DNA of 11,761 bases from Entrophospora sp. SA101 (GCA_958430865.1 CAUDNR010000533.1:1066-12826), one strand, 5' to 3'. Shown: positions 1 to 8,059, numbered from the stretch's first letter. Numbers and translations: made by a program. Notes: generated by a model from the sequence alone, not told the origin.

Positions 1-1
1 T

Positions 2-739
2 AATAACAATTCATCTGGAGATCTTTATTGGCGATTATTGAAGTTTAAAAGAGTTATGTGTGGAAAGATAAAGCCACTCTATTGTTCAAAGATGGTATAT
101 CTCAGATTGGAAGGTTTAAAAATCAAAGATGCGTTGATTAGTGCGATTCTACGCTCATGTCCAGATATACGTATTCTCATTCTTGATCGAAGTTATGGTT
201 TTAGTAATATATCAATTATAGAAATTGCAAAATTTTGTCCGAAATTAATACACTTAAGTCTTAATTCATGTAAATGTCTCACTAATCGATGTATTACTGA
301 AATTACCCACTCATGCCCAAAACTTAGACATCTTGAGCTTGGTTATTGTTCGATTGATAATAAAGCTGTTGAGGAGATATCACGCAATTGTACTAATTTG
401 AAATATCTTAGTTTGAAGGGATGTAAAGGGGTTAGCGAAGAAGTGATGAAAAAACTTAATTCTAAAATTAAAATCGAACATCCAGATTATTCCGATGATG
501 AATTCTCCGATTCTGATTTACCTCCACTTATTCCAATCTTTACTGGTGGACAAAATGGGATAGCTATAACCAGGTCCTTTAGAGACTACTCTTTGAGTCA
601 TACATTAGACGAAACAGATTTTTATTCTGCATTCAGTAATTATATCGAAGCATCATCAAATTCAATTAATCTAGAACGAGATAATATATTAAATAGTCTT
701 GCTAGAGCCATTGATCGAGGATGCTATATATATCTGTGA
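2..739 (+). CDS. AMN1-like leucine-rich-repeat protein (F-box/LRR type), 5' partial
   Basis: The frame is open from base 2, so the gene begins to the left of the window; 245 residues are visible before the TGA at 737-739. The middle carries about four cysteine-type LRRs with the repeating pattern CPxLxxLxLxxCxxxT (CPDIRILIL, CPKLIHLSL, CPKLRHLEL, CTNLKYLSL). This is the pattern of AMN1 and the F-box/LRR substrate receptors of SCF ubiquitin ligases, where the repeats bind the target. The N-terminus, where an F-box would sit, is not in the window, so F-box membership is inferred. The repeats are followed by an acidic stretch (DYSDDEFSDSD) and an unrecognised tail of about 70 residues rich in Ser and Asn. 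An AATAAA directly follows the stop. The LRR call is firm; the ligase role is likely but not shown. Confidence 0.8.
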   Translation, partial: NNNSSGDLYWRLLKFKRVMCGKIKPLYCSKMVYLRLEGLKIKDALISAILRSCPDIRILILDRSYGFSNISIIEIAKFCPKLIHLSLNSCKCLTNRCITEITHSCPKLRHLELGYCSIDNKAVEEISRNCTNLKYLSLKGCKGVSEEVMKKLNSKIKIEHPDYSDDEFSDSDLPPLIPIFTGGQNGIAITRSFRDYSLSHTLDETDFYSAFSNYIEASSNSINLERDNILNSLARAIDRGCYIYL

Positions 740-740
740 T

Positions 741-746
741 AATAAA
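741..746 (+). terminator. poly(A) signal of the LRR gene
   Basis: AATAAA lies one base after the stop of the LRR gene. A second AATAAA is at 779-784. Both are AT-rich by context, so the call is weak alone but fits the gene end. Confidence 0.4.
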
Positions 747-766
747 TAATATATTTAATTGCAGAA

Positions 767-1022
767 AAGCTAAATTACAATAAAGTAAAATCACGTGCGC
801 CGATCACTTTGACAAGAAAAAAATTCAAGACTCCATGAATACCATTTCTTCCGAAATAAGAATGATTCCAAACGTAAACGTCTCCATCAATTAGCATTAA
901 GACAGAAGGTAATTAATATCGCATCAGATCATTATGGTATAATGAATAATAGACCAATTATTCCAGTACCTAATCAAGAGAATGATGAAGTCGAGGATAT
1001 TATAGACTTATATGATTATTAA
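767..1022 (+). pseudogene. decayed coding remnant, C-terminal part
   Basis: From 813 a frame with no ATG near its start runs to TAA at 1020-1022. It has a basic first half (KNDSKRKRLHQLALRQK) and an acidic end (ENDEVEDIIDLYDY), a composition unlike random AT-rich DNA. The frame at 767-838 reads as similar basic coding sequence (SRAPITLTRKKFKT) and passes into the 813 frame over an A-run at 817-823, which suggests an indel there. A TTTAATTGCAG at 754-764 could be an old splice acceptor. I do not recognise the family. It may instead be a terminal exon of an unseen gene, but no start or donor is evident. Confidence 0.4.
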
Positions 1023-1055
1023 TCCCGCTTCTTTGCTTCACCACATATCTAGTTA

Positions 1056-1254
1056 TTAATTATCAGATTTGGTAGCATCCTCACTTTGAGAGTCACTATC
1101 GAATAAATCATAGGTTTCATTTTTTTTTAATACAATGTAATATACAATGTCATGTTATATTGGAGCGATATCATGTGTTTTTAATCTGCGAATCAGAGAT
1201 CAGTGTGGAGCATGCAAGCCCAATAAATAATGTGCAACGATTATCCGAAAAAAA
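1056..1254 (-). pseudogene. decayed coding remnant with two in-frame stops
   Basis: On the minus strand one frame reads FFRIIVAHYLLGLHAPH, a TGA at 1202-1200, then SLIRRLKTHDIAPI, a TAA at 1157-1155, then HDIVYYIVLKKNETYDLF and an acidic end (DSDSQSEDATKSDN) before TAA at 1058-1056. The persistence of one protein-like frame through two stops is typical of a recently dead gene. The acidic Ser/Asp end resembles a natural C-terminus. The family is unknown to me. A short minus-strand open frame at 1275-1460 lies just upstream (SWYWSEVKDLQLLKLYLL) and could be an earlier piece of the same gene. Confidence 0.4.
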
Positions 1255-1605
1255 TGATTATGTTAGTGAATATTTTAAATGTAAATCATATCACGTATTA
1301 GTATAGAAGTAAAATTAACATACTTATCATGTTTATACGTAAATCTATTTTTGCTCATATAATAAGAACTAATGCAAATGAGCAGATACAGTTTTAATAG
1401 TTGTAAATCTTTTACTTCGGACCAATACCACGAATCTATCACATAGGCCAGCCTTTTCATTGAATTTTTTCTGTTAAAAATAATTTTTACATATCAATAT
1501 CAATAAAGTTTTAAAGTAACGACCACCACGGTCGGATTTATTTATGCGGTAAAAAATAAAATAAGATACAGGATAGATAAAAATAATATAGATAATAATG
1601 GAGTT
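1255..1605. other. gap with a 61-residue minus-strand frame and gene-3 3' UTR
   Basis: The stretch holds a minus-strand open frame at 1275-1460 with no recognised domain, possibly part of the neighbouring remnant, and then the 3' flank of the five-exon gene. An AATAAA occurs on the plus strand near 1502-1507, which I cannot tie to a gene. Nothing else is seen. Confidence 0.4.
1537..1542 (-). terminator. poly(A) signal of the five-exon minus-strand gene
   Basis: TTTATT on the plus strand is AATAAA on the minus strand, about 64 nt past the inferred TAA at 1608-1606. The distance is right for a fungal 3' UTR. Confidence 0.45.
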
Positions 1606-3446
1606 TTAATTTTCATATGGAGGGGATGATACTGTTGAACTATCTTCTTTATCTCCATGTGAATCACGATCCGCATTTAATAATAGTGATAGGTTGACGA
1701 TTAGGATTCTCTATAAAAAAAAGTTAGATATAGATTCGCCATAAAAAAATAGACAAATAAATCCATACCCGAAATAGCAATAATGTCTCCACAAAATTAT
1801 AAACAGTATCTCTATCTGTGAATTGTATCGGGATATCCATTGAACGTAATCTAAAAAGCCTATTTATATCATCTTTATCTCGAATAAGGATATTCAGATG
1901 AAGTTTTTTTCCAGCAATTTGTATCCCAATAATTCCGAATTCATCTTTTTTTGGTTTACAGCCTTTATGTACCCAATACATACCATCATTCATCTCTCGC
2001 CATAATTTTACCCAATCGTTTTCTTCCTTATCTTTATCACAAAAAATACGGGAGCATTCAGCAAACATTAATTCATAAATTTTTTTCCCACGCTTCACCA
2101 TAAACATAATGTCAGGACGTTTGCCAGTCTTTCCTCTTCGATCTTTACTTGCTATACTCTGTCGTTCCGCTCTAAATGAATAAAAAATATAAATGTATGA
2201 TTATCCGGAAAAGATAATAATATTATACTTACGTGCTAACAAAAGCGAAACTTTTTATTGGTAATTTTTTTAATGAAGCTTTCACCATAGGAACTATAAT
2301 ATCTGTAACATATGTTCCTTCATTCTGAGATTTAATAAACTTATTTCCAAATGCTGGATTCCTCCAAACATCACCTCTGTTCAAATAGCAGAAAAAATGT
2401 AATCAATATTTTTTTAGAATAAAATCCATATTATACTCACATTATATCGAGAATTCCAGATGCAATTTCTTCGAGAACTTCTTCCGACTCATCCCAATTT
2501 CCATGTGAGAGTTCAATAGGTATTTCCTCATATAAGGTATTGCTATAAGTCATCACAAATTCATCACACACATCTCTGATACGATGAGGGGTTAATCTCT
2601 CCATACGTTCTACTGGCTCCATAAAATCTTTATATTCATTTTCTGCCTCCACAGATAAGCGCTGTATAATATCCGAATCGTAACTAATTACTTGACTTGC
2701 TTTTGGATCTTTCCATGAAAGGTCAGAAGGTTTGATTTTTTTAAGGTATTTGCTTAATTTTTTGGCATATGGAGCTGAACTTTTACCAAGATTCAACTTT
2801 AATTTCCATAAATTCGTTTCAATCTCCTCAATAGACACCTCTTCATCTCGCTTCACAAAATCAATATCTCTAAGGCTACACACACCTTCGAAAGCATCAT
2901 CAAACTAGCGTAGAAATAAATAAGTTAGATTTGGTTGCTCTAGAGAAACTTATAATAAAAACGTGTGCACACTCTTCAGAATATATTATGTAAAATCACC
3001 AACTATGCGTGGCCAGCACATAGATGACAATTCACATAATTCGTATATAATATCCATCTCAAACCAAGACAAAGAAGACTTCCCCATGCGTCTAAGGATT
3101 AATACAATAATGATTAAACCTGTGCTTGCAGGCTCTGGATATCTACTCAATCTGGTTTTAAGATTCTACGCTATTCATCATTCGATGATAAAAAATAATT
3201 TTTGAGAGTAGGAAAAAAACTAACCTTAAAAGGGATCTCATTAAGTTTTCTATATTTCTCCGAATTCTCTTCAAGCTCATTTTTTATAGCCGTGATCACA
3301 TTATGAATCAATTGTCTCGAATCTTCTTTTGGAAACCACGGCTCTTCTTCTATTGTTTGATGGACCATTGAAACTGCAGTAATATGTTCTAGGGGGGAAT
3401 TATGAAGAAAATTATAAACTTTTTTGTATAATCCTGTATTAGACAT
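1606..3446 (-). CDS. five-exon gene, 445 aa, with conserved putative nuclease-like C-terminal domain
   Basis: Exons on the minus strand are 3446-3225, 2904-2441, 2376-2233, 2171-1769 and 1710-1606. Lengths sum to 1338 nt and the phases agree throughout. Donors are GTTAGT, GTGAGT, GTAAGT and GTATGG; introns 1 and 4 have a CTAAC branch site close before the acceptor. Residues 1-228 are alpha-helical, charged and unrecognised. From about 229 a conserved block begins: DVWRNPAF (231-238), NEGTYVTDIIVP (247-258), ERQSIAS (279-285), KRPDIMF (294-300), YELMFAECSR (309-318), KLWREMNDG (332-340), then FGIIGIQIAG and LHLNILIRD. I recall this block as a large family in Rhizophagus. The PD followed by a hydrophobic strand with ExxxxE could be a PD-(D/E)XK nuclease core, but the ExK lysine is not obvious, so that is inference. 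The tail (exon 5) is acidic. Intron 1 is 320 nt; the others are 58-64 nt. Confidence 0.8.
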
Positions 3447-3479
3447 TTTACGTAGTTAAATTGTTATAAAAAAAAAAGA

Positions 3480-3662
3480 TTAAAATATTTTAGTGCTAAT
3501 GTAAAAGCGTCGAGTAACAATAACTTCGATATACTGTCCTTTTAAACGTTTTCGTTTATCTCTTTCTAAATCTTCTTTTGGATCTATAGAATGGGTATAA
3601 TAAAGTGGAAGAAAGTAGTATTTACGCCAAAAAAAACCATTACAAAGAAAAAGTATGTACAT
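3480..3662 (-). pseudogene. possible terminal-exon remnant
   Basis: An open minus-strand frame ends at TAA 3482-3480, only 33 bases upstream of the start codon of the five-exon gene. Its last 34 residues are protein-like and charged (DPKEDLERDKRKRLKGQYIE, then a VIVTRRFYIST stretch) and follow a plausible acceptor (CCCATTCTATAG). The first part is hydrophobic and looks like intron translation. No upstream exon is convincing, so it may be the remains of a gene or a chance frame. Confidence 0.25.
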
Positions 3663-4028
3663 GAGGTAATTAATCGAATTTGGTTAATCGCACAAATAAA
3701 CATGCATGCATGCATATTACATTATATATAGTCAGGTGGTACACATCGAAATTCTAAAAATAATTTTCATTACATAGCCATGTACAACATATCGATTATC
3801 TGATTGATTATGCAGAGGGATTATCAAGGCACATAAGTGTCATTGCAATAAATTTAATTCCTTTAAATCAATTCACGTTGAAATATATGAGATGGATAAC
3901 ATACTTCTTCGTTTATGGTGATGAAAAGAATACAATTAAAAGGATGGACATATACTAGCAATTACGTTTAATCAAGAAGGAATATAATATTTTTTTTATT
4001 ACTTTTTCAGATGTATTAACATCCTGCT
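3663..4028. other. intergenic stretch, no gene seen
   Basis: AT-rich DNA between minus-strand units. It includes the self-complementary run ATGCATGCATGCAT at 3702-3715 and the 3' UTR of the Myb-like gene. A short plus-strand frame around 3890-3957 (reading RWITYFFVYGDEKNTIKR) is too short to call. Confidence 0.4.
3995..4000 (-). terminator. poly(A) signal of the Myb/SANT-like gene
   Basis: AATAAA on the minus strand, 29 nt past the TGA at 4031-4029. Confidence 0.45.
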
Positions 4029-4896
4029 TCACGGATTCCTCTCTTCATTTATAGATTCCATATAAGAAGGTGGCTGACTCACATCATTAACATTATTTAC
4101 ATTGTTTCCATTATCTTGATTATTACCGGTGGTGACTGTTTCACTGGTATTCTCATTCCTTCTATTATCTTGATTATTATTGGTGGTGGCCGTTTCAGTG
4201 GTATTCTCATTCCTTCTATTATCTTGGTTATTATTGGTGGTGGCTGTTTCGCTGTTATTCTCATTCCTTTCACTAGTCGCTCTTTGGGTGGGTGATGCGG
4301 ATCGATTCCTTTGATTAGTGGTAGATTCACGGCGACTCGTACTTAGAATTGTTGACACTTCGTAAGATGGTGGTGGGGTACGGTTACGGCGACGTCTTTT
4401 GGTGGATGTATTTGTATTATGCAATATGTCGAATGGGGTTTCTATATTTCATATACGAGGTAAATCCATGTATCTATATATTTACTACTACAGTGATAGA
4501 TTATATAGGTGATCTTACCAGGTCTCTCCCAAAAATGAGAATTAAAATCTTCAAAAAAACGTTCACCTGCTCTGCTTCTCTTCCCGGTTCTACTCCCAGC
4601 TATGTATTGGCACATCGACTAAAATAAATTCAGTGAAATAGGCAATATAAAAGTACATTAGAAATGTCATAGATAAATAGTATATAAAATTTAACGCTTA
4701 CGTTGTACTCTCTAACAAGATTTTGAAATCTATTATTACATTGTTGTCCTGTATAGGTAGTCCCAAATCGTTGGTTGATTGTAATTGCAATATTATTCCA
4801 AAAGTCTACCCTGCTACTACCGGGAATATTATAATACTCACCATTTCGATTTTCTCTTTCATCAATTAGTAAGCGCAGTTGATCATCGGTCCACAT
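4029..4896 (-). CDS. Myb/SANT-like (trihelix) DNA-binding protein with repeat linker and two PPxY motifs
   Basis: Exons are 4896-4702, 4618-4519 and 4441-4029 (708 nt, 235 aa). Donors are GTAAGC and GTAAGA; acceptors are TTTTAG and ATATAG; phases agree. Residues 1-98 form a Myb/SANT-like domain: a WTDDQLRLLIDE first helix, a FWNNIA second helix, TYTGQQCNNRFQNLVREYN third helix, and a FFEDFNSHFWE continuation. The domain is formed only after splicing exons 1 and 2. A basic patch KRRRRNR (113-119) may be the nuclear signal. Residues about 156-209 are three 18-residue repeats ending NNNQDN or GNNQDN. PPSY occurs at 122-125 and 222-225, either side of the repeats. The family serves as transcription factors and as accessory proteins of PIF/Harbinger-type transposons; no transposase is in the window, so a cellular role is as likely. 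Confidence 0.85.
4111..4272. repeat. three tandem 54-bp repeats in coding sequence
   Basis: Units start at 4111, 4165 and 4219, each beginning TTATCTTG. The first two differ at few bases and the third more. The period is a multiple of three, so copy number can change without breaking the Myb-like protein; each unit encodes 18 residues rich in Asn, Thr and Glu. Confidence 0.9.
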
Positions 4897-4981
4897 CAGA
4901 AAAATTTAGACGTTCCTAATTTCAACGGATGTTCAACTGAGATATGATATTTCCATATGTTTTTATAAGAAAAAAAAACAT

Positions 4982-5061
4982 CGTACCTTCATCGTGTCTT
5001 CAACGTACCTTCATAGTGCCTTCATTTCGGATTTGCACATTTCGGATTTGAACATCTCGGA
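4982..5061. repeat. two adjacent short tandem repeats
   Basis: Four 11-bp units come first: CGTACCTTCAT, CGTGTCTTCAA, CGTACCTTCAT, AGTGCCTTCAT (4982-5025). They are followed by two and a half 15-bp units of the form ATTTCGGATTTGNAC (5024-5061). The units differ by substitutions, not by random slippage of a simple motif. Confidence 0.75.
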
Positions 5062-5355
5062 CCGGGCGATCTCAAATGGTGAATGTCATACACCCACCCA
5101 TATCACTAGAAAATTAAATCATATGCTTGTAATACACCCAAAATAGATTATGCAACGATTATCCCAAATGTAGATCCACATACCCGAAATAGATTTTCAT
5201 CTACGGAGGTATTTCATATGCTCAATGAGTAATTGGATATATATACATGAACGATTTATACATAAATATCTACACAAATAAATTCTTACAATTAACTCTA
5301 AACCGCATTCTCGCTACAACCCAGGCCCTATGGGCGATCTTTGAGTAACTGCACT

Positions 5356-5435
5356 AAAAATGAATCCAGTTTTAACTATCAATATAAAACTAAATCTAAT
5401 AGGTCCAATAATCCCTAAATACGATATAATCACAT
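5356..5435 (+). promoter_or_regulatory. upstream block shared with the paralogue at 11074
   Basis: AAAAATGAATC (5356), TAATAGGTC (5397), CCCTAAATAC (5413) and TATAATCACAT (5425-5435) recur in the same order before the gene at 11074. The first two are exactly 41 bases apart in both. The last is 39 bases before this start codon. Confidence 0.6.
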
Positions 5436-5473
5436 ATAACTTCCATAAACTATAAATAGGTTATATAAGATAG

Positions 5474-6134
5474 ATGGTTAGCTTAAGCGAATTACGTGGA
5501 ACCAATTGTACCTATGCTGAATGGGTTGAATATTGTAACATGCCTCAAGTTCGTACTAATGAAACTCCTAGCGAGTGGATGGATCGAATTTGGCCTCGCT
5601 TACAATATTTCAGGAAGAATGATCTATTGCCCACCGAAAGTAAAAAATATCTTGAAGCTAGGAAGTTAATAACATATGGATCTGAGGTTAATGGATTTTA
5701 TAAAAGCTATGCGCCTGAAATTGGTATTGCTATCTGCTTCTCTTGTAATCAATTAGTATATACCGGAAAACGAACCAAAAATATAGGTAATTATAATCAT
5801 GGAGAGGCATTGGGCTACCCATTGTACAGGAAATACCTTCTGTGGTGTAAGTTATGATGAATATTTGCTGAGAATCAAACAAAAATCTATTTCAGGATAT
5901 AATTGTGATAACGAGTATGCATTACACCGTTATAAATTGTGGATGCAAAATGCTGTTAGAAGAATTAAGCGTGCAAGAGAAATCGGTAGAAAAATCAGAG
6001 CTGTAAAGGTAATACAACAAAAATGGTTAGAGTGTTTATACAGACCTGATGGTCTCTACGCTTCAGAATTAGCATTACATTACCAATTGTTATGGGCAGT
6101 TCGGGAAGAAATGCGACAAGTTAACAATGCATAG
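5474..6134 (+). CDS. IQ-like-helix family protein, frame broken by mini-intron or frameshift
   Basis: The ATG at 5474 opens a frame that reads NETPSEWMDRIWPRL and then AICFSCNQLV, matching NETPAQW and AICFGCWKLV in the gene at 11074. It stops at 5857. The coding signal continues in the +1 frame to TAG at 6132-6134, with CGVSYDEYLLRIKQ, then KIRAVKVIQQKWLECLY, an IQ-motif-like amphipathic helix as in calmodulin-binding proteins, and a conserved end AVREEMRQVNNA. A 43-nt intron 5787-5829 (GTAATT...TACAG) would join the frames into 205 residues. It is shorter than every other intron here, so a one-base frameshift (pseudogene) is equally possible. The molecular role is unknown; the pair of cysteines in CFSC may be structural. 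Confidence 0.65.
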
Positions 6135-6143
6135 CTTATTATA

Positions 6144-6149
6144 AATAAA
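6144..6149 (+). terminator. poly(A) signal of the gene at 5474
   Basis: AATAAA ten bases after the TAG, with further AT-rich sequence behind it. Confidence 0.4.
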
Positions 6150-6483
6150 CCTAACAATATATATACTGTATCTATCTTACTTATCATATTATTTATTATT
6201 AATATACATTATTGATTTGAATTTTTTCAAGTTTAGAATTTGTGGATTCAGCTGGTAATATACTTTTTATCTTGCACTTTTGATGCAATTCTATTTTCTT
6301 CTGCAAATCTAGTGGAGTATCGAACCTTAACCAGGCCTATCTAGATCAAATACAATAAATTCACCTTACGGGAGATAGCTACCATGTGTAGTTCATAATT
6401 CAGGGGCAATATTTATGTTTAGCAATGGTCGATCGTCAAGTCATGTGAAAGCGTGAGTCAATTTGCCAAAAATTTTTTTTACA
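6150..6483. other. intergenic, promoter side of the Fic gene
   Basis: No reading frame or repeat of note. The last 100 bases are less AT-rich, with a GATCGTC-type patch near 6430, and should include the Fic promoter and 5' UTR. Confidence 0.4.
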
Positions 6484-7809
6484 ATGTTGTGTAGAAAATT
6501 AATTCTTCCCCTGACAAGTTCTGTCTTTACCTATGTCCGCAACAGTTTTCAGCTTCGTTCATACTTTTCAATAGCTCAGCTTGAAGAGAGGAAGGCTTTA
6601 TTAAAAGAGGTACCTTTTGAATCTACATATTTCAGATCGTGCGTTCAGAAAATAATACTTCTTACTTTTCTCGTAGATTTATACTCCCTCTTTCTCAAAA
6701 TTAAAGAAGGGGACAAAAGAATATTTAGATCTTGGTAAATCTGGGAAGGTCTGGGAGAACTATTTTCGTCCGTTTGAATGGCGTGCACAGGATTATGGTA
6801 CGAACAGTAAATTTTTATGTTTTCATGACTTTTTGTTCGGAATGACAATTATGCCAATTTTTTACTTCCTCAATAGACTTTTATGCAAGACATTCCTGTT
6901 TTATGGATGAGATATCTGTCATCAAAGATACTATCGAGATTCCGGTTAAAGATCTTCTTCAACGTATGATTGTAAGTTTTTCGCATCAAAGTTGCGTCAT
7001 AGAGGGAAATTCACTAGGAAGTGCAGAGTCACAAATCATTTGGGAAAAAATGAGCCAAGACTATAACATTGACGATTTGCAACGTGAGGGAGCACAATTA
7101 CCCGAGCCGAAATCTCTTATCGATAAACCTGGAAAGGAGATTGAAGTTGTCGAAATCCGTAACCACCTGCTTGCGACCCATTACTTATACAATACTTTGC
7201 TAAAGTCAGAACAAGAAATAAACATCGACAATATAAAGAAGATCCATCGTACTCTTTTGAAAGATACCCCACAGGAGAGAGTTAATGTATGGGGCAAAAT
7301 CCAGCATGCAGGAATGTTTCGAACAATGCCAATGCAGGCTGTAGGTTATCATTTGACCGTTTATCCGGTAAGTTTTAGTTTATTAATATCCGCTTATCAA
7401 GTTTCGATTATGGCTCAATTTGTGTTCTCTGTAGTATGGAGAGGAAGTGCCCGCGTTGATGGAAAGGTTTGTACAATTTTACAACAAGACCGTCACTAGC
7501 GATAATGTTGAGGATCATGAACCATATCAAATCCACCCTCTTATGAACGCATGTCGCATACTTTCGTCCATCCTTCATATTCATCCATTCTACAATGGTA
7601 ATGGACGTATGGGACGTTCACTCATGGCGCTTTATCTTGCCCGTGGTGGCTTTCCACCCCTTGTTTTTCAACAACTTGATCGAAAAGAATATGCGGACGC
7701 ATTGTATAAGGCTCAGGCAGAGAAGGATATGGTCCCTTTATATAACATAGTGATAGGAATCATCTATGATATTTTAGCATCGTATACGTGGTTACCCATT
7801 AAAGAGTAA
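6484..7809 (+). CDS. Fic-domain protein adenylyltransferase, class II
   Basis: Exons are 6484-6609, 6677-6797, 6877-7367 and 7435-7809 (1113 nt, 370 aa). Introns are 67, 79 and 67 nt with donors GTACCT, GTACGA and GTAAGT; all phases agree. The Fic motif HPFYNGNGRMGR is at 296-307. His296 is the expected catalytic base; the GNGRxxR loop binds the nucleotide phosphates. An inhibitory helix motif SxxxEGN (121-127, Glu125) precedes the Fic fold, as in class II enzymes such as FICD-type proteins, where the Glu blocks productive ATP binding. The flap is seen in GMFRTMPMQAVGYHL. Such enzymes transfer AMP from ATP to Ser, Thr or Tyr of target proteins; the target here is unknown. The usual Asp/Glu of the Fic motif is Asn300. 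Residues 1-32 are basic with no acids (MLCRKLILPL, then FQLRSYFS), like a mitochondrial presequence. I chose the ATG at 6484 because the frame has no earlier one after 6463. Confidence 0.92.
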
Positions 7810-7887
7810 TATGATATGAGCGTGATTATCAGATAATAAAATACGTCAACTCAGGCGATTATTCCTTACAAATTCTAAAATAATATC

Positions 7888-7893
7888 AATAAA
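7888..7893 (+). terminator. poly(A) signal of the Fic gene
   Basis: AATAAA 78 bases after the Fic stop codon. Confidence 0.45.
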
Positions 7894-8059
7894 GTTTCAC
7901 CCATGATTCGAGCATATATTTTTCAAACATGGTGTAGTGATGCATCGGAGCATTCTTAATCGACACTGGCCCTGCGCCGAAAATATAAGCATTCTACCCT
8001 TGTGACATGTTCCGGGGAGTTCCTGATAACCTGTGATCTCCACTCGCACAAAAAATGAA

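Larger units (their letters stand above)
4897..5473. promoter_or_regulatory. divergent intergenic region between Myb-like and IQ-like-helix genes
   Basis: This 577-bp space separates two start codons that point away from each other, so it should contain both promoters. It holds a short tandem repeat cluster (4982-5061), a degenerate dispersed-repeat-like stretch near 5130-5205, and the conserved upstream block of the plus-strand gene (5356-5435). No coding frame worth calling is seen. Confidence 0.5.

Noticed and set aside
736..764. 29-nt intron (GTGATA...TTGCAG) joining the LRR gene to the remnant at 767
   Set aside because: Too short for splicing and the LRR frame already ends naturally with an AATAAA.
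2963..3205. 80-residue plus-strand open frame
   Set aside because: It lies inside intron 1 of the minus-strand gene, lacks protein-like composition and has no splice or promoter support.
3702..3715. ATGCATGCATGCAT palindrome as an operator
   Set aside because: Short ATGC dinucleotide-type repeat in a spacer with no second site; no basis for a binding claim.
4097..4330. 77-residue minus-strand frame with Pro/Ile repeats
   Set aside because: Shadow of the 54-bp repeats in another frame of the Myb-like exon 3.
4349..4627. 92-residue plus-strand open frame
   Set aside because: Antisense to exons 2 and 3 of the Myb-like gene, whose splice sites and domain are convincing.
6310..6345. tRNA-like B-box (GGTTCGATACTCC on the minus strand)
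   Set aside because: The flanking bases do not form a T-arm stem and no acceptor or anticodon arm pairs; one box by chance.
6645..6848. 67-residue minus-strand frame
   Set aside because: Antisense to Fic exon 2 and its introns.
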